Source of the DNA: Bacillota bacterium
GTDB taxonomy: Bacteria > Bacillota > Sulfobacillia > Sulfobacillales > Sulfobacillaceae
DNA length: 64,000 nucleotides
Direction: 5' to 3'
Assembly (NCBI GenBank): GCA_026627065.1
Contig: JAPNUO010000001.1
Location: forward strand, 62,001-126,000
Shown here: piece after piece, positions 16,869 through 25,130 of the stretch
Position numbering within the stretch: the first letter of the stretch is position 1
How the letters are laid out: each line of letters begins with the position of its first letter
Position numbers and translations under genes: made by a program
Notes under the pieces: model-generated
Databases searched by the model: none
Told to the model about the DNA's origin: nothing
Seen by the model: the letters and a program-made list of their open reading frames with translations, nothing else

Positions 16869-17686
16869 AAGGCTTGCCACTCCTTGTCGGTGATGTGATA
16901 ACTGTGGTCGTCGTCTGGAAATGTCCGCGCTTGCACGGCCTCTCGATATTGGCCCAGCCCGGTCAAAATGGCCGTGCGCGCGTCGGCGAAGGGTTTCGCA
17001 AACTTGGGGAGGTGCGGCGACAGTCCCACGCAGTCGTGGAAGACCAAGACTTGGCCATCGGTTTGATTTCCGGCGCCGATGCCAATGGTGGGGACGCTGA
17101 TTTCCTGGGTGACGAACGCAGCCACGCGGTCCGGGATGCCTTCGAGGACCAAGGCGCAGATGCCCGCATTGGTCAGCGCCCGCGCATCTTCCAGCAGATC
17201 CTTGATGCTGTCCCTGGTGCGCGCCTGCACGCGATAGCCTCCCAGGCGATGGACGCTTTGTGGGGTTAGGCCCAAGTGGCCCACAACCGGGATATCGTGG
17301 CGGACAAGGGACTCGACCGCGTCCAGCACGCGCCGCCCGCCCTCCAGTTTCACGGCGTCGGCCAGCGTGTCTTGCATGATGCGGCCAGCATGCTTTAAGG
17401 CGTCTTGAGCATTGGTATAGGTCAAAAACGGCAAATCGACGACCATCATGGTGTTGGGTGCGCCGCGGCGCACGAGTGTGGCGTGGTAGACCATGTGGTC
17501 CAAGGTGACAGGAATCGTCGAGGTGTAGCCCATCACTGTGGTGCCGACAGAATCGCCCACCAAAATGACGTCGACGCCGGCTTCTTCGGCTAATTGGGCT
17601 TGAGTATAGTCGTACGCTGTGATCCAGACCAATGGTGTGTGGCCTTTGGCCCCTTTCAGCGCATGGGCCGTCATTCGTTCGCTCAT
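16829..17686 (-). CDS. panB: 3-methyl-2-oxobutanoate hydroxymethyltransferase PanB
   Basis: 285 residues, full length for PanB. Motifs: WITAYDYTQAQLAEEAGVD, ILVGDSVGTTVMGY (metal-binding Asp), VVDLPFLTY, the KLEGG catalytic region, GHLGLTPQSV and PTIGIGAG. It adds a hydroxymethyl group from methylene-THF to 2-oxoisovalerate, giving ketopantoate. AAGGAGGAG precedes the ATG. It is the first gene of a panB-panE pair; panC and panD are not in the window. The pyrimidine pathway at 45-61 kb makes beta-alanine, the other half of pantothenate. Confidence 0.95.
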   Translation of the reverse strand: MSERMTAHALKGAKGHTPLVWITAYDYTQAQLAEEAGVDVILVGDSVGTTVMGYTSTIPVTLDHMVYHATLVRRGAPNTMMVVDLPFLTYTNAQDALKHAGRIMQDTLADAVKLEGGRRVLDAVESLVRHDIPVVGHLGLTPQSVHRLGGYRVQARTRDSIKDLLEDARALTNAGICALVLEGIPDRVAAFVTQEISVPTIGIGAGNQTDGQVLVFHDCVGLSPHLPKFAKPFADARTAILTGLGQYREAVQARTFPDDDHSYHITDKEWQAFWSDITHRSPSPS

Positions 17687-17841
17687 AGCTCCTCCTTACG
17701 CAGTGGCGTTCGTCAACTGGGTTGCTTTCCCTCCTTTGCATTAGATGGTAGCATATACGGGGAACCTACACCGAGAGACTCCATTTCCTCAAGGGCAAAA
17801 GATTATGAATACCGGTGCGATGCAACCCGTGGAGGGATGGC

Positions 17842-18990
17842 ATGGATTTTGACTGGGGGCAAGACGAGGAGCTGATCCGACGAGCCGCGCGCGATTTTGC
17901 TGAGCAATTCGCGGCCCCCGGAGCGCGCGTGCGGGACGAAAGCGGTACGTTTTCGTTTGAATTAATGCGTGAAATGGGAAAACAGGGGTTTTTCGGGATT
18001 CCGTTTTCGGAAGAGTGGGGAGGCGCCGGTGGCACCGCGGTCGGCTATGCCTTGGCTGTCGAAGAAATTAGCCGCGTGGATGCGTCGCTCGGGCTGGGGT
18101 ATGCCGCCCATGTGTCCCTCGGGTGCGCGCCGGTGGACCGGTTTGGGACGGCGGAGCAAAAGCGGCGCTATTTGGTGCCCGCCATCCAAGGGGCATATTT
18201 GGCGGCGTTTGCGCTTACCGAGCCTGAAGCGGGATCGGACGCGGGAAATACCCAAACCAGAGCCTACGAAGACGGCGAAGCGTGGGTCATCCGCGGGGAA
18301 AAGTGTTACATCACCAACGCCGGCCACGCGGGGTACCTCGTCACCACGGCCCGGACGTCTGCCGCCGACGAGACGCGCCGCATCACCGCCTTTATCGTTC
18401 CTCGCGAGTCGCCCGGCCTCGCGGTGCGTTGTGAGTACGCCAAACTCGGCATGCGCTCTTCGGAAACCTGTGAAGTGCACTTTGACGATGTGCGCGTGCC
18501 CCACGACCATGTGTTGGGCGAACCCGGGAAGGGCCTTCGCCAATTTCTTGAGATTTTGGATGGGGGCCGCATTAGTATTGGAGCCTTAGGGGTGGGCATC
18601 GCCCAGGCGGCCTTGGACGCGTCCTTGGCTTACGCCAATCAGCGCCGCCAATTTGGTCAAGCGATCTCCCGATTTCAGGCGATTCAATTTAAAATCGCCG
18701 ACATGGCCATGGATGTCGAAATCGCGCGCACTCTGGTGCTGAAGGCCGCCTGGCTTAAAGATCAAAGGCGCCCGTATGGCAAGGAAGCGGCCATGGCCAA
18801 GCTGTTTGCGTCGGAGGCGGCCATGCGGGCGGCCAGCCAGGCTGTTCAGATTCACGGGGGGGCAGGGTACATGAAAGACTATCCCGTGGAACGCTATCTG
18901 CGCGACGCCAAGCTTCTGGAAATCGGCGAAGGCACGTCGGAAATCCAGCGCCTGGTGATTGCCCGGCATCTGGGACTGAGCGGGTCATGA
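17842..18990 (+). CDS. Acyl-CoA dehydrogenase (YngJ/short-chain type)
   Basis: 382 residues from ATG 17842 with GGAGGG upstream. FAD-dependent acyl-CoA dehydrogenase with [26 protein letters not shown] and the C-terminal [21 protein letters not shown]. The catalytic base E363 lies in the EGTSEIQ motif, the position used by short-chain and butyryl-CoA dehydrogenases; canonical isovaleryl-CoA dehydrogenase has Ala or Gly there and its Glu elsewhere. The downstream carboxylase, lyase and hydratase genes point to branched or leucine-derived acyl-CoA oxidation. It starts the operon and overlaps the next gene by ATGA. Confidence 0.88.
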   Translation: MDFDWGQDEELIRRAARDFAEQFAAPGARVRDESGTFSFELMREMGKQGFFGIPFSEEWGGAGGTAVGYALAVEEISRVDASLGLGYAAHVSLGCAPVDRFGTAEQKRRYLVPAIQGAYLAAFALTEPEAGSDAGNTQTRAYEDGEAWVIRGEKCYITNAGHAGYLVTTARTSAADETRRITAFIVPRESPGLAVRCEYAKLGMRSSETCEVHFDDVRVPHDHVLGEPGKGLRQFLEILDGGRISIGALGVGIAQAALDASLAYANQRRQFGQAISRFQAIQFKIADMAMDVEIARTLVLKAAWLKDQRRPYGKEAAMAKLFASEAAMRAASQAVQIHGGAGYMKDYPVERYLRDAKLLEIGEGTSEIQRLVIARHLGLSGS

Positions 18991-19607
18991 CAGGATTTTC
19001 CGAGGGCGAGGCAATGACGTGGACGGCGTGTCCTCCTGAATGGAGCGAGCGCATGGCGGGATGGCGCCGGGGCGCATGCTATCGCATTGACGAGGGCTGG
19101 TTTCAGGCGGCCTTGAATGCGCCGGGAACGGACGCATCGCTCCCGCTGGTGGAAGAACCGTTGGTGGTGCTGGCCCGTCCCGCTTTAATGGCCCCTGCCC
19201 GCGAGGGGCGGTGGCTCATCTTTGCGGAGCGGGCCATTAACGCCGGCTACCGCGCGTGGCGCGCCTTTGGCCTCGGGACGATGTTTTCCTCGGCGTGGTA
19301 CGTCTCCTTTTACAATGGGCTCTGCCAGGGGCTGCTGGGGTTTTGCTCAGCGGGGGCACTCGGCCAAATGGACGTCATGGATGTCGGCGGCGTGCACGTC
19401 GTCTTTGTTCCGGAAGTCCTGGGCCCTGTGGCGCGCGTGGTCATGGACGGGGGGGAGCCGGTTCAATGGGAGCCGGCCTGCGGCCTCGCGGTTCACCAGT
19501 CGGGGCACGAGCTTTGGGTGCGCGGCACCCAGGTGGCCGACGGCTACTGGCACAACGGCCGCCCTGAACCCCTCGGCGCCGAAGGTGGATGGCTTCGGGT
19601 GCACTGA
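18987..19607 (+). CDS. Truncated AMP-ligase-like protein, function unknown
   Basis: 206 residues. The C-terminal part ([14 protein letters not shown] ... GGWLRVH) resembles the middle of acyl-CoA synthetases just before the TGD motif, and the [18 protein letters not shown] block also has that flavour, but the P-loop-like STGTTG and the catalytic C-domain are absent. The usual length of the family is 500 or more, so it cannot be an ordinary ligase. In Bacillus subtilis the equivalent place in the yng operon holds the ligase yngI. The frame is intact, in step with its neighbours, so it may be a minimised or repurposed relative. An alternative ATG lies at 19014. Confidence 0.5.
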   Translation: MTGFSEGEAMTWTACPPEWSERMAGWRRGACYRIDEGWFQAALNAPGTDASLPLVEEPLVVLARPALMAPAREGRWLIFAERAINAGYRAWRAFGLGTMFSSAWYVSFYNGLCQGLLGFCSAGALGQMDVMDVGGVHVVFVPEVLGPVARVVMDGGEPVQWEPACGLAVHQSGHELWVRGTQVADGYWHNGRPEPLGAEGGWLRVH

Positions 19608-19646
19608 CAATCTCTGCGACTCCTCAGGAAGGGAAGAGAAGACGCG

Positions 19647-19859
19647 ATGCAAGCAATTGTGGCAAGTTTAGCGGGCACAGTGTTCAAGATATTGGTCAAG
19701 CCAGGGGATGCGGTAAAGGCTGGCGACACGGTGGTGATTCTGGAATCCATGAAGATGGAAATTCCTGTAGAAGCGGACGCCTCGGGCGTGGTCCAGGAAG
19801 TGCCCCACCGCGAGGGAGACTTTGTCAACGAAGGGGATCCGTTGGTGATTGTGAGTTAG
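19647..19859 (+). CDS. Biotin carboxyl carrier protein (stand-alone, YngHB-like)
   Basis: A 70-residue biotinyl/lipoyl domain with ESMKMEIPVE; the modified lysine is K36. The symmetrical GDAVKAGDTVV and GDFVNEGDPLVIV strands complete the fold. It carries carboxybiotin for the carboxyltransferase encoded just downstream. In most acyl-CoA carboxylases this domain is fused to or encoded beside biotin carboxylase, but no biotin carboxylase gene is present in this window, so that subunit must come from elsewhere (for example AccC). GAAGGGAAGAG precedes the ATG. Confidence 0.9.
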   Translation: MQAIVASLAGTVFKILVKPGDAVKAGDTVVILESMKMEIPVEADASGVVQEVPHREGDFVNEGDPLVIVS

Positions 19860-19874
19860 AAAGGATGCGGGCGA

Positions 19875-21395
19875 GTGACGGAGGAGGAGCTTCACGCGCT
19901 TCGCGCCCGGGCCCTTTCAGGCGGCCCGGAAAAGTACCGCGAGCGCTTAGCGTCTCAGAATAAATGGCCGGTGCGGGAGCGGTTGCTGCGCCTCCTGGAT
20001 CCCGACAGCTGGGTCGAAGATGGGCTCTTGGCCCAGAATCAGGCTCCGGATCTGGCGGCTGACGGCGTGGTCACGGGCCTCGGGCGCGTGCACGGGCGCC
20101 CTGTCGCCGTGATGGCCAACGACCCCACGGTCAAGGCCGGTTCCTGGGGCGCCTTGACCGTGGAAAAAATCCTGCGCATCCAAGAGAAGGCTTACGATCT
20201 CCAGTGCCCCCTGTTTTACTTGGTGGATTCGGCCGGGGCGCGCATTACCGAACAGGTTCAGATGTTTCCCGGTCGTCGCGGGGCCGGGCGAATCTTTTAC
20301 AATCAAGTGCGGCTGTCTGGTCGGGTGCCCCAGATTTGCCTCTTGTTTGGCCCGTCGGCGGCCGGGGGCGCGTACATTCCCGCGTTTGCCGACGTGGTGA
20401 TGATGGTGGACCACAATGCCTCCCTCTATTTGGGTTCACCCCGGATGGCGGAAATGGTCATCGGCGAACGGGTGTCCCTGGAAGACATGGGAGGCGCCCG
20501 CATGCACTGTACGGTCAGCGGAGTCGGAGATTTGTTGGCTCGTGACGAAGCCGAAGCAATCCGCTGGGGCCGGCAATATTTGAGCTATTTTCCCGACAAC
20601 TACCAGATGATGCCCCCGAGTTATCCGGCTTCCGCCCCGCGCACGGAAGATTGGTCGGGAGTGATCCCCGCCAATCAAAACCAACCCTTTGACATGATGC
20701 AGGTCATCGCACGGTTGGTCGATGACGGGAGCTGGTTTCCGTTAAAGCCCCTGTTCGCGCCTGAACTCATTACCGGGCTTGCCCGCCTCGAGGGGCGCCC
20801 GGTGGGCATTGTCGCCAATCAGTCTCTCGTCAAGGGCGGCGTCCTCTTTTGCGATAGCGCGGATAAGGGCGCCCGCTTTATCGCGCTGTGTGATGCCTTT
20901 AACCTTCCGCTGCTGTTTTTAGCCGACGTGCCTGGCTTTATGATTGGTAGCCGCGTCGAACGGCAAGGCATTATACGCCACGGCGCGAAAATGATTGCCG
21001 CGGTCTCAGAAGCGACCGTCCCCAAGATTAGCGTGATTGTGCGCAAGGCCTATGGGGCGGGGCTGTATGCGATGGCAGGCCCAGCCTTTGGGGCGGACGC
21101 CACGCTGGCTTTGCCCTCCGCGCAAATTGCGGTGATGGGGCCGGAAGCCGCGGTGAACGCGGTGCATTACCACCGCATTCAGGAATTAGAAGAGGACGCC
21201 CGCCAGCACTTTATTCGTCAGCAGCAAGAATCCTACCAAAAAGACATTGATATCGGGCGGCTGGCAGCGGAGCTCGTCGTGGACGACGTCGTGGCGCCAG
21301 AAGAGCTGCGCCGCGAATGTATCCGGCGCCTGACCTTTTACGAAGGCAAGGCGCGGGTCTTTAGCGAGCGTCGGCATCCTGTGGCGCCCGTCTAG
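19875..21395 (+). CDS. Acyl-CoA carboxylase carboxyltransferase subunit (YngE/MccB-like)
   Basis: 506 residues, full length. Two crotonase-like carboxyltransferase halves: LFYLVDSAGARI with the following GRRGAGRIFYNQ and FGPSAAGGAYIPAF in the first; FLADVPGFMIGSRVE and RKAYGAGLYAMAGPAFGAD in the second. The VDSAGAR and GxAxGAGxYAMxG blocks are like methylcrotonyl-CoA and propionyl-CoA carboxylase beta chains. Neighbouring HMG-CoA lyase and enoyl-CoA hydratase favour 3-methylcrotonyl-CoA as substrate. GTG start, 15 bp after the biotin carrier. Confidence 0.88.
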   Translation: MTEEELHALRARALSGGPEKYRERLASQNKWPVRERLLRLLDPDSWVEDGLLAQNQAPDLAADGVVTGLGRVHGRPVAVMANDPTVKAGSWGALTVEKILRIQEKAYDLQCPLFYLVDSAGARITEQVQMFPGRRGAGRIFYNQVRLSGRVPQICLLFGPSAAGGAYIPAFADVVMMVDHNASLYLGSPRMAEMVIGERVSLEDMGGARMHCTVSGVGDLLARDEAEAIRWGRQYLSYFPDNYQMMPPSYPASAPRTEDWSGVIPANQNQPFDMMQVIARLVDDGSWFPLKPLFAPELITGLARLEGRPVGIVANQSLVKGGVLFCDSADKGARFIALCDAFNLPLLFLADVPGFMIGSRVERQGIIRHGAKMIAAVSEATVPKISVIVRKAYGAGLYAMAGPAFGADATLALPSAQIAVMGPEAAVNAVHYHRIQELEEDARQHFIRQQQESYQKDIDIGRLAAELVVDDVVAPEELRRECIRRLTFYEGKARVFSERRHPVAPV

Positions 21396-21414
21396 CCGAA
21401 GGGAGGATGCGCCC

Positions 21415-22359
21415 GTGTTTGAACGGGTCGATTTGCCGGAAGAGGTGTATATTCGCGAGGTGGCTCCGCGCGATGGCCTGCAGGCGGAGCCGCGGGCGTT
21501 GCCGGTGGAAGATCGCATCCGGTTGGTGGACCAATTGACTGCCGCTGGCGTGTCCCGCATCGAGGTAGCGTCATTTGTGAGCCCCCGCTGGCTGCCGCAG
21601 ATGGCCGATGCGGAAAAGGTCATGGCGGGCATTGAGCGGAAACCGGGGGTCAATTATGCCGTGTTGGTGCCGAATCCCAAAGGGGCAGAGCGCGCCTTGG
21701 CGACTCAGCCTGATGAATTGACCGTCTTCGTCTCGGCCAGCGAAACGCATAACTACAAAAATGTGCACTGTTCCATTTCGGAATCGTTGGGTGGGTTTCA
21801 CCGCATATGCGCCATGGCCCGCGAAGCTGGCGTGCCGGTGACCGCAGTGATTGTCACCGCGTTTGGCTGCCCTTATGAAGGACGGGTGCCCGTCAATGCT
21901 GTGCTGGATTTGGCCGTGCGCTTGGAAAGCATGGGCATTGCCGATATTACCTTAGGCGACACGATTGGCGTGGCCAATCCCCTTCAGGTGGCGGAAATGG
22001 TGCGGGCCTTTCAGCTCAATGCCCCCATGGTGCGCTTGAGCCTGCACTTTCACGATACCCGGGGAACCGCTCTGGCCAATTTGCTGGCGGGGGTGTTGGC
22101 CGGCTGCACTCGCTTTGAGACCGCCTTGGGCGGCATTGGCGGGTCGCCGTTTTCTCCTGGCGCGGGAGGCAATTTGGCGACCGAGGATGCCGTCTATTGT
22201 CTCCAGGAAATGGGGATTAAGACTGGCATTGATCTCGAGCGATTGCTAGGAGTGACCCAATTTTTGGAGCAAGCCATTGGGCACAGCGTACCCTCGCGCG
22301 TATACCAAGCCGGCGGCCGGATGGTGCCTCTGGGGATTGAGGGGACTTTCCATGAGTAG
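21415..22359 (+). CDS. Hydroxymethylglutaryl-CoA lyase-like protein, catalytic Cys replaced
   Basis: 314 residues with the HMG-CoA lyase/DRE-TIM fold: REVAPRDGLQAEP at the start (metal Asp, catalytic Arg), SASETHNYKNVHCSI, the HFHDTRGTALAN metal His pair and GNLATEDAVYCLQEMGI. HMG-CoA lyases carry a mobile loop GGCPYAxGA with the catalytic Cys; here the loop reads GGSPFSPGAG, with Ser244 at that place. Either activity is weakened, or it is a variant lyase. GTG start behind GAAGGGAGG. The product would be acetoacetate plus acetyl-CoA. Its end overlaps the hydratase start. Confidence 0.82.
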   Translation: MFERVDLPEEVYIREVAPRDGLQAEPRALPVEDRIRLVDQLTAAGVSRIEVASFVSPRWLPQMADAEKVMAGIERKPGVNYAVLVPNPKGAERALATQPDELTVFVSASETHNYKNVHCSISESLGGFHRICAMAREAGVPVTAVIVTAFGCPYEGRVPVNAVLDLAVRLESMGIADITLGDTIGVANPLQVAEMVRAFQLNAPMVRLSLHFHDTRGTALANLLAGVLAGCTRFETALGGIGGSPFSPGAGGNLATEDAVYCLQEMGIKTGIDLERLLGVTQFLEQAIGHSVPSRVYQAGGRMVPLGIEGTFHE

Positions 22360-23137
22360 CGTGCTGGTGGAACCAGGGCCGGTCAGTATTGTGCGGCTGA
22401 ATCGGCCTCAGGCGCTGAATGCCTTGAACCGCGAGATGTTGAATGAATTGATTGATGCGCTGGATGAGTTGGCGAAGAAGCCGGAGGTCGAGGTGGTGGT
22501 GCTGACAGCCGCTGGCGAGCGCGCCTTTTGTGCGGGAGCAGATTTAGGCGAGCTGCTGCAACTGAAGACGCCGGAAGGCGTGCGCGAGTACTTTCAGTTG
22601 TTGGGACGCGCGCTGTCGTGCCTCGAAGCCCTGCCGCAGCCGGTGATTGGCGCGGCCTTTGGGTATACGCTAGCTGGGGGATTGGGGTTGGCCGCGAGCG
22701 TGGATTTGCTGGTGGCTGCGGAAGATGCGCGGTTTGGCCTGCCGGAAATGAAAGTCGGGCTGTACCCCATGATGGTGACGGCCCCCATTGAGCGCCTTAT
22801 TGGTCCTAGAAGAACCTTGGAACTGAGCCTGACGGGGCGGGAGATCGATGCCCGCACCGCAGAATCGTGGGGACTGGTCAATCGCGTGGTGCCTTCTGGA
22901 GAGGCGCTGTCTGGCGCCTTGCAACTGGCCCGGGAAATTGCTCGGGGAAGCGCCCAGGTGGCGCGCATCGGCAAAGAAGGATGGCGGCTGTCGCAGAATA
23001 TGGCCCGTCAGGAAGCGCGGGACACCTTAAAGAATTTAATCGCGCTGGTTGCCTTGACGGCGGATGCGCGGGAGGGGATGACGGCCTTTCAAGAAAAGCG
23101 GCCGCCGAACTGGCCATCGAAACGGGAAAGGAGGTGA
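22352..23137 (+). CDS. Enoyl-CoA hydratase/isomerase family protein (YngF-like)
   Basis: 261 residues from ATG 22352, which overlaps the lyase stop. Crotonase fold with the oxyanion segment AFCAGADLGEL and FGYTLAGGLGLAASVD. The Glu that corresponds to Glu144 of rat enoyl-CoA hydratase is Gly in this GGLGLA block, while the second Glu (FGLPEMKVGL) is kept. By context it would hydrate 3-methylglutaconyl-CoA to HMG-CoA, but crotonases with one Glu often act as isomerases, so the exact reaction is open. Confidence 0.78.
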   Translation: MSSVLVEPGPVSIVRLNRPQALNALNREMLNELIDALDELAKKPEVEVVVLTAAGERAFCAGADLGELLQLKTPEGVREYFQLLGRALSCLEALPQPVIGAAFGYTLAGGLGLAASVDLLVAAEDARFGLPEMKVGLYPMMVTAPIERLIGPRRTLELSLTGREIDARTAESWGLVNRVVPSGEALSGALQLAREIARGSAQVARIGKEGWRLSQNMARQEARDTLKNLIALVALTADAREGMTAFQEKRPPNWPSKRERR

Positions 23138-23141
23138 CGCT

Positions 23142-23363
23142 ATGTTTCACTACACACGGTTTGGAGAGGCCGGCAAACAGCTGTTGCCCTTTGCGGATTT
23201 GGCCGGGTTTGTGCCCGAACAGGGCGACCGGCTGCAGGATTTTCATTATTTGGGGAGTGAAATGGCGACCGATGAGGAGTGGCGGCAATGGGTGGAAGCG
23301 GCAGTGGAAGCGACCCGTCGGATCTGGCGGGGAGAGCGGGTGAGAGCCTTTCGCGATTGGTAA
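23142..23363 (+). CDS. Small hypothetical protein at the end of the acyl-CoA cluster
   Basis: 73 residues, acidic-aromatic (MATDEEWRQWVEAAVEATRRIW), no signal or membrane segment, no family recognised. It begins 4 bp after the hydratase stop, with GGAGGTGAC overlapping that stop, so it is probably translated with the operon. Possibly a small partner of one of the enzymes. Confidence 0.5.
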   Translation: MFHYTRFGEAGKQLLPFADLAGFVPEQGDRLQDFHYLGSEMATDEEWRQWVEAAVEATRRIWRGERVRAFRDW

Positions 23364-23383
23364 GGAAGCGCGTGAGAAAAATT

Positions 23384-23402
23384 GTTTCTCTGACGGAGAA
23401 AC
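23384..23402 (+). terminator. Hairpin after the acyl-CoA cluster
   Basis: GTTTCTC (23384-23390) and GAGAAAC (23396-23402) form a 7-bp stem with a TGACG loop in the gap before the next promoter. No U-run follows, so it is a weak terminator candidate. Confidence 0.35.
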
Positions 23403-23433
23403 ACGGATTGGGGAGGAAGAACAGCCGGCGGTC

Positions 23434-23481
23434 TTGCGGAAGGGGGGAGAGTCTTTTATACTAATAGAAAACATATGTTTT
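23434..23481 (+). promoter_or_regulatory. SOS-type promoter with LexA-like palindrome
   Basis: TTGCGG (23434-23439) and TATACT (23457-23462) have a 17-bp spacer. Just downstream, at the expected start site, lies the perfect 14-bp palindrome AAAACATATGTTTT (23468-23481), which keeps the AAC-N4-GTT core of the Bacillota LexA box (CGAAC-N4-GTTCG). It sits immediately ahead of the ribosome binding site of the ImuB-like gene of a translesion cassette, as expected for LexA control. Confidence 0.65.
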
Positions 23482-23496
23482 AAAAGGTGAGACCTC

Positions 23497-24594
23497 ATGG
23501 CCATTGTGTACTGGCGGTTCGGACATGTGTCCTCAGAAGGATGTCAAAGCACCTTGGCGTCTTTTGTGGTCTTTCGTGACGGAATGGTTTTTGATGTGGA
23601 TCAGGAAGGGTGGGACCGCGGCATTCGCTGGGGCGATCGATTAGTCGAAATGAAATGGCGTTATCCGGAAGCCACCTGGGTTCCCTGGCAAGCAGGCGAT
23701 TATCAAAAAAGCTGGCAGACGCTGCAAAGGTGGCTCGACCAGCATGCCAGAACCTATCAGCAGCGCGATGTGCGCTATGGGTGGTGGGAAGTTCCTCGCC
23801 TGAAAGAAGAGGAATGGCGCCAGTTGATGGAAGAGGTGGTGCCGCGTTGGGCTCGGCGCTTGGAAGCTGGCATGGCGTCTCACCCATGGCTTGCCCAATG
23901 GGCCGCCGAGGCAGGAAGAGAGTTGAAAGTCACTACATGGTCCTCGCCTTTTTGGAAAACATATGTTCTGAAAGAAGAGGACGAACAACGGTTGTGGCCT
24001 CTTTTGCCTTTGCCTTATGTCCAAGGAATCCCTCTCAAGGTTCGCCAAGAGTGGCATAAACGAGGTTGGAAGCGCGTACAAGATGTTCCGGGATTATGGG
24101 CGCACCTTCGTCAGCAGGTCCGAACCGAGGGATTAGGGGCGATGCAAGCCGAAAATCAGGAACTCATGCTGGTTCGGCATTTTGATGAGCCGGTTTCTTT
24201 CGGGGTCGGGGAGGTTTTGCGCGAGATGGCCTGCGAGTTGACGGCTTATTGCCGGGAAAGGAACCAAGGGGTACAGACCTTGCGCGTCAGCTGGTGTGGG
24301 GAAGCGGGGGTGGAGCAGCGGGAGCGCACCTGGCCTGTGGCCACCGGTGAAGCAAGGGCGATCATGGCACGCGTGCTGTCTCTCTTAGATCGCCCTCCGT
24401 CACGGCCCTTTGATCGGGCAGAGCTTGCTGCGCAATGCACGGCTTTAAAAGGGGAGCAGTTGACATGGTGGCAGGAGCCTTTGCGGCGCTCCTCTGAGAT
24501 CCGGCCAGTAGCCTTGCGGCCCTGGTCTTTATCGCGGCGTGAACTGCTATTGCAACAGTGGGATTTGTGGCGTATGGCGGGAGGGCGCCGGTGA
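23497..24594 (+). CDS. ImuB-like inactive Y-family polymerase homologue
   Basis: 365 residues. It follows the ImuB layout: an N-terminal polymerase-like part (RDGMVFDVDQEGWDRGIRWGD, WRYPEATWVPWQAGDY), an AAEAGRELK segment, then WPLLPLPYVQGIPL (the helix-hairpin region) and a C-terminal part like the little finger. The catalytic Asp/Glu residues of active Y-family polymerases (DxD at the N-terminus, DE later) are missing, as in ImuB, which serves as the hub linking DnaE2 to the beta clamp. It is shorter than classical ImuB (about 500). ATG after AAAGGTGAG. The assignment depends partly on the neighbouring DUF6504 and dnaE2 genes. Confidence 0.7.
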   Translation: MAIVYWRFGHVSSEGCQSTLASFVVFRDGMVFDVDQEGWDRGIRWGDRLVEMKWRYPEATWVPWQAGDYQKSWQTLQRWLDQHARTYQQRDVRYGWWEVPRLKEEEWRQLMEEVVPRWARRLEAGMASHPWLAQWAAEAGRELKVTTWSSPFWKTYVLKEEDEQRLWPLLPLPYVQGIPLKVRQEWHKRGWKRVQDVPGLWAHLRQQVRTEGLGAMQAENQELMLVRHFDEPVSFGVGEVLREMACELTAYCRERNQGVQTLRVSWCGEAGVEQRERTWPVATGEARAIMARVLSLLDRPPSRPFDRAELAAQCTALKGEQLTWWQEPLRRSSEIRPVALRPWSLSRRELLLQQWDLWRMAGGRR

Positions 24595-24824
24595 AGCCGT
24601 TAGAGGCGGTATGGGTGAAAAACCGGGTGCCTTACCAATTTGTCTGGCGGCGGCGGGTCGTGAAAGTGCGGAGCGTCCTAGACTTTTGGCGAGATATTGG
24701 GGAGTGGTGGCACCATGAGCCGGAATTATGGTTCTGGCGGGTCCAAGGGGATGAAGAAGGGGTCTATGAATTGGCGTGGGATCCCACCAAAAATCAATGG
24801 TGGCTCTATGCCGTCTATGATTAA
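24591..24824 (+). CDS. DUF6504-like small protein of the mutasome cassette
   Basis: 77 residues starting at GTG 24591, overlapping the ImuB-like stop by GTGA. Pattern: AVWVKNRVPYQFVWRRRVVKV, DIGEWWHHEPELWFWRVQ, YELAWDPTKNQWWLYAVYD, rich in Trp and Arg. This is the layout of DUF6504 proteins found next to Y-family polymerase/ImuB and dnaE2 genes in other phyla. The fold looks like a small beta barrel; its role in translesion synthesis is unknown. Confidence 0.65.
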   Translation: MKPLEAVWVKNRVPYQFVWRRRVVKVRSVLDFWRDIGEWWHHEPELWFWRVQGDEEGVYELAWDPTKNQWWLYAVYD

Positions 24825-24954
24825 TGCCAAGGTGATTCCCTTCCCCCGGCGATCTCAGCGGAATAAAGAAACGGTCCGTGTCTGCGGGCGCCTTTATCGG
24901 ATACGGCCGGGATCATGGGCTGATCGCTGGTGGCGGTGGGCGGTGGAACCCTAA
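24817..24954 (+). CDS. 45-residue basic Trp/Arg-rich protein, unknown
   Basis: From ATG 24817, overlapping the previous stop. It begins MINAKVIPFPRRSQRN and ends SWADRWWRWAVEP; strongly basic with a Trp-Arg cluster at the end. No family recognised. Its position between the DUF6504-like gene and dnaE2 and its overlap suggest a member of the same operon, perhaps a clamp- or polymerase-binding peptide. The longer frame from 24697 overlaps the previous gene and is probably not used. Confidence 0.5.
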   Translation: MINAKVIPFPRRSQRNKETVRVCGRLYRIRPGSWADRWWRWAVEP

Positions 24955-25130
24955 TGCGGAGAGAAGTCTTTGAGGTAAGGCGCTGAGGGAGCGCCCGTCA
25001 TAGGCCGAGAAGGCGCCCCTCCTTCTCCCCTCTACGAAGAAAGTTTCTCGAAAGGTCAGACGGCAGCTGAGATTTGGTCAACGTTTTAGGCGATAACACT
25101 GCGGTTTGTCATAGGCAAGGTTCAACGGCG

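Noticed and set aside
15960..17741. A 593-codon open frame suggesting a PanB-PanE fusion
   Set aside because: Its N-terminal half is an out-of-frame reading of panB; only the C-terminal part from about 16868 resembles PanE.
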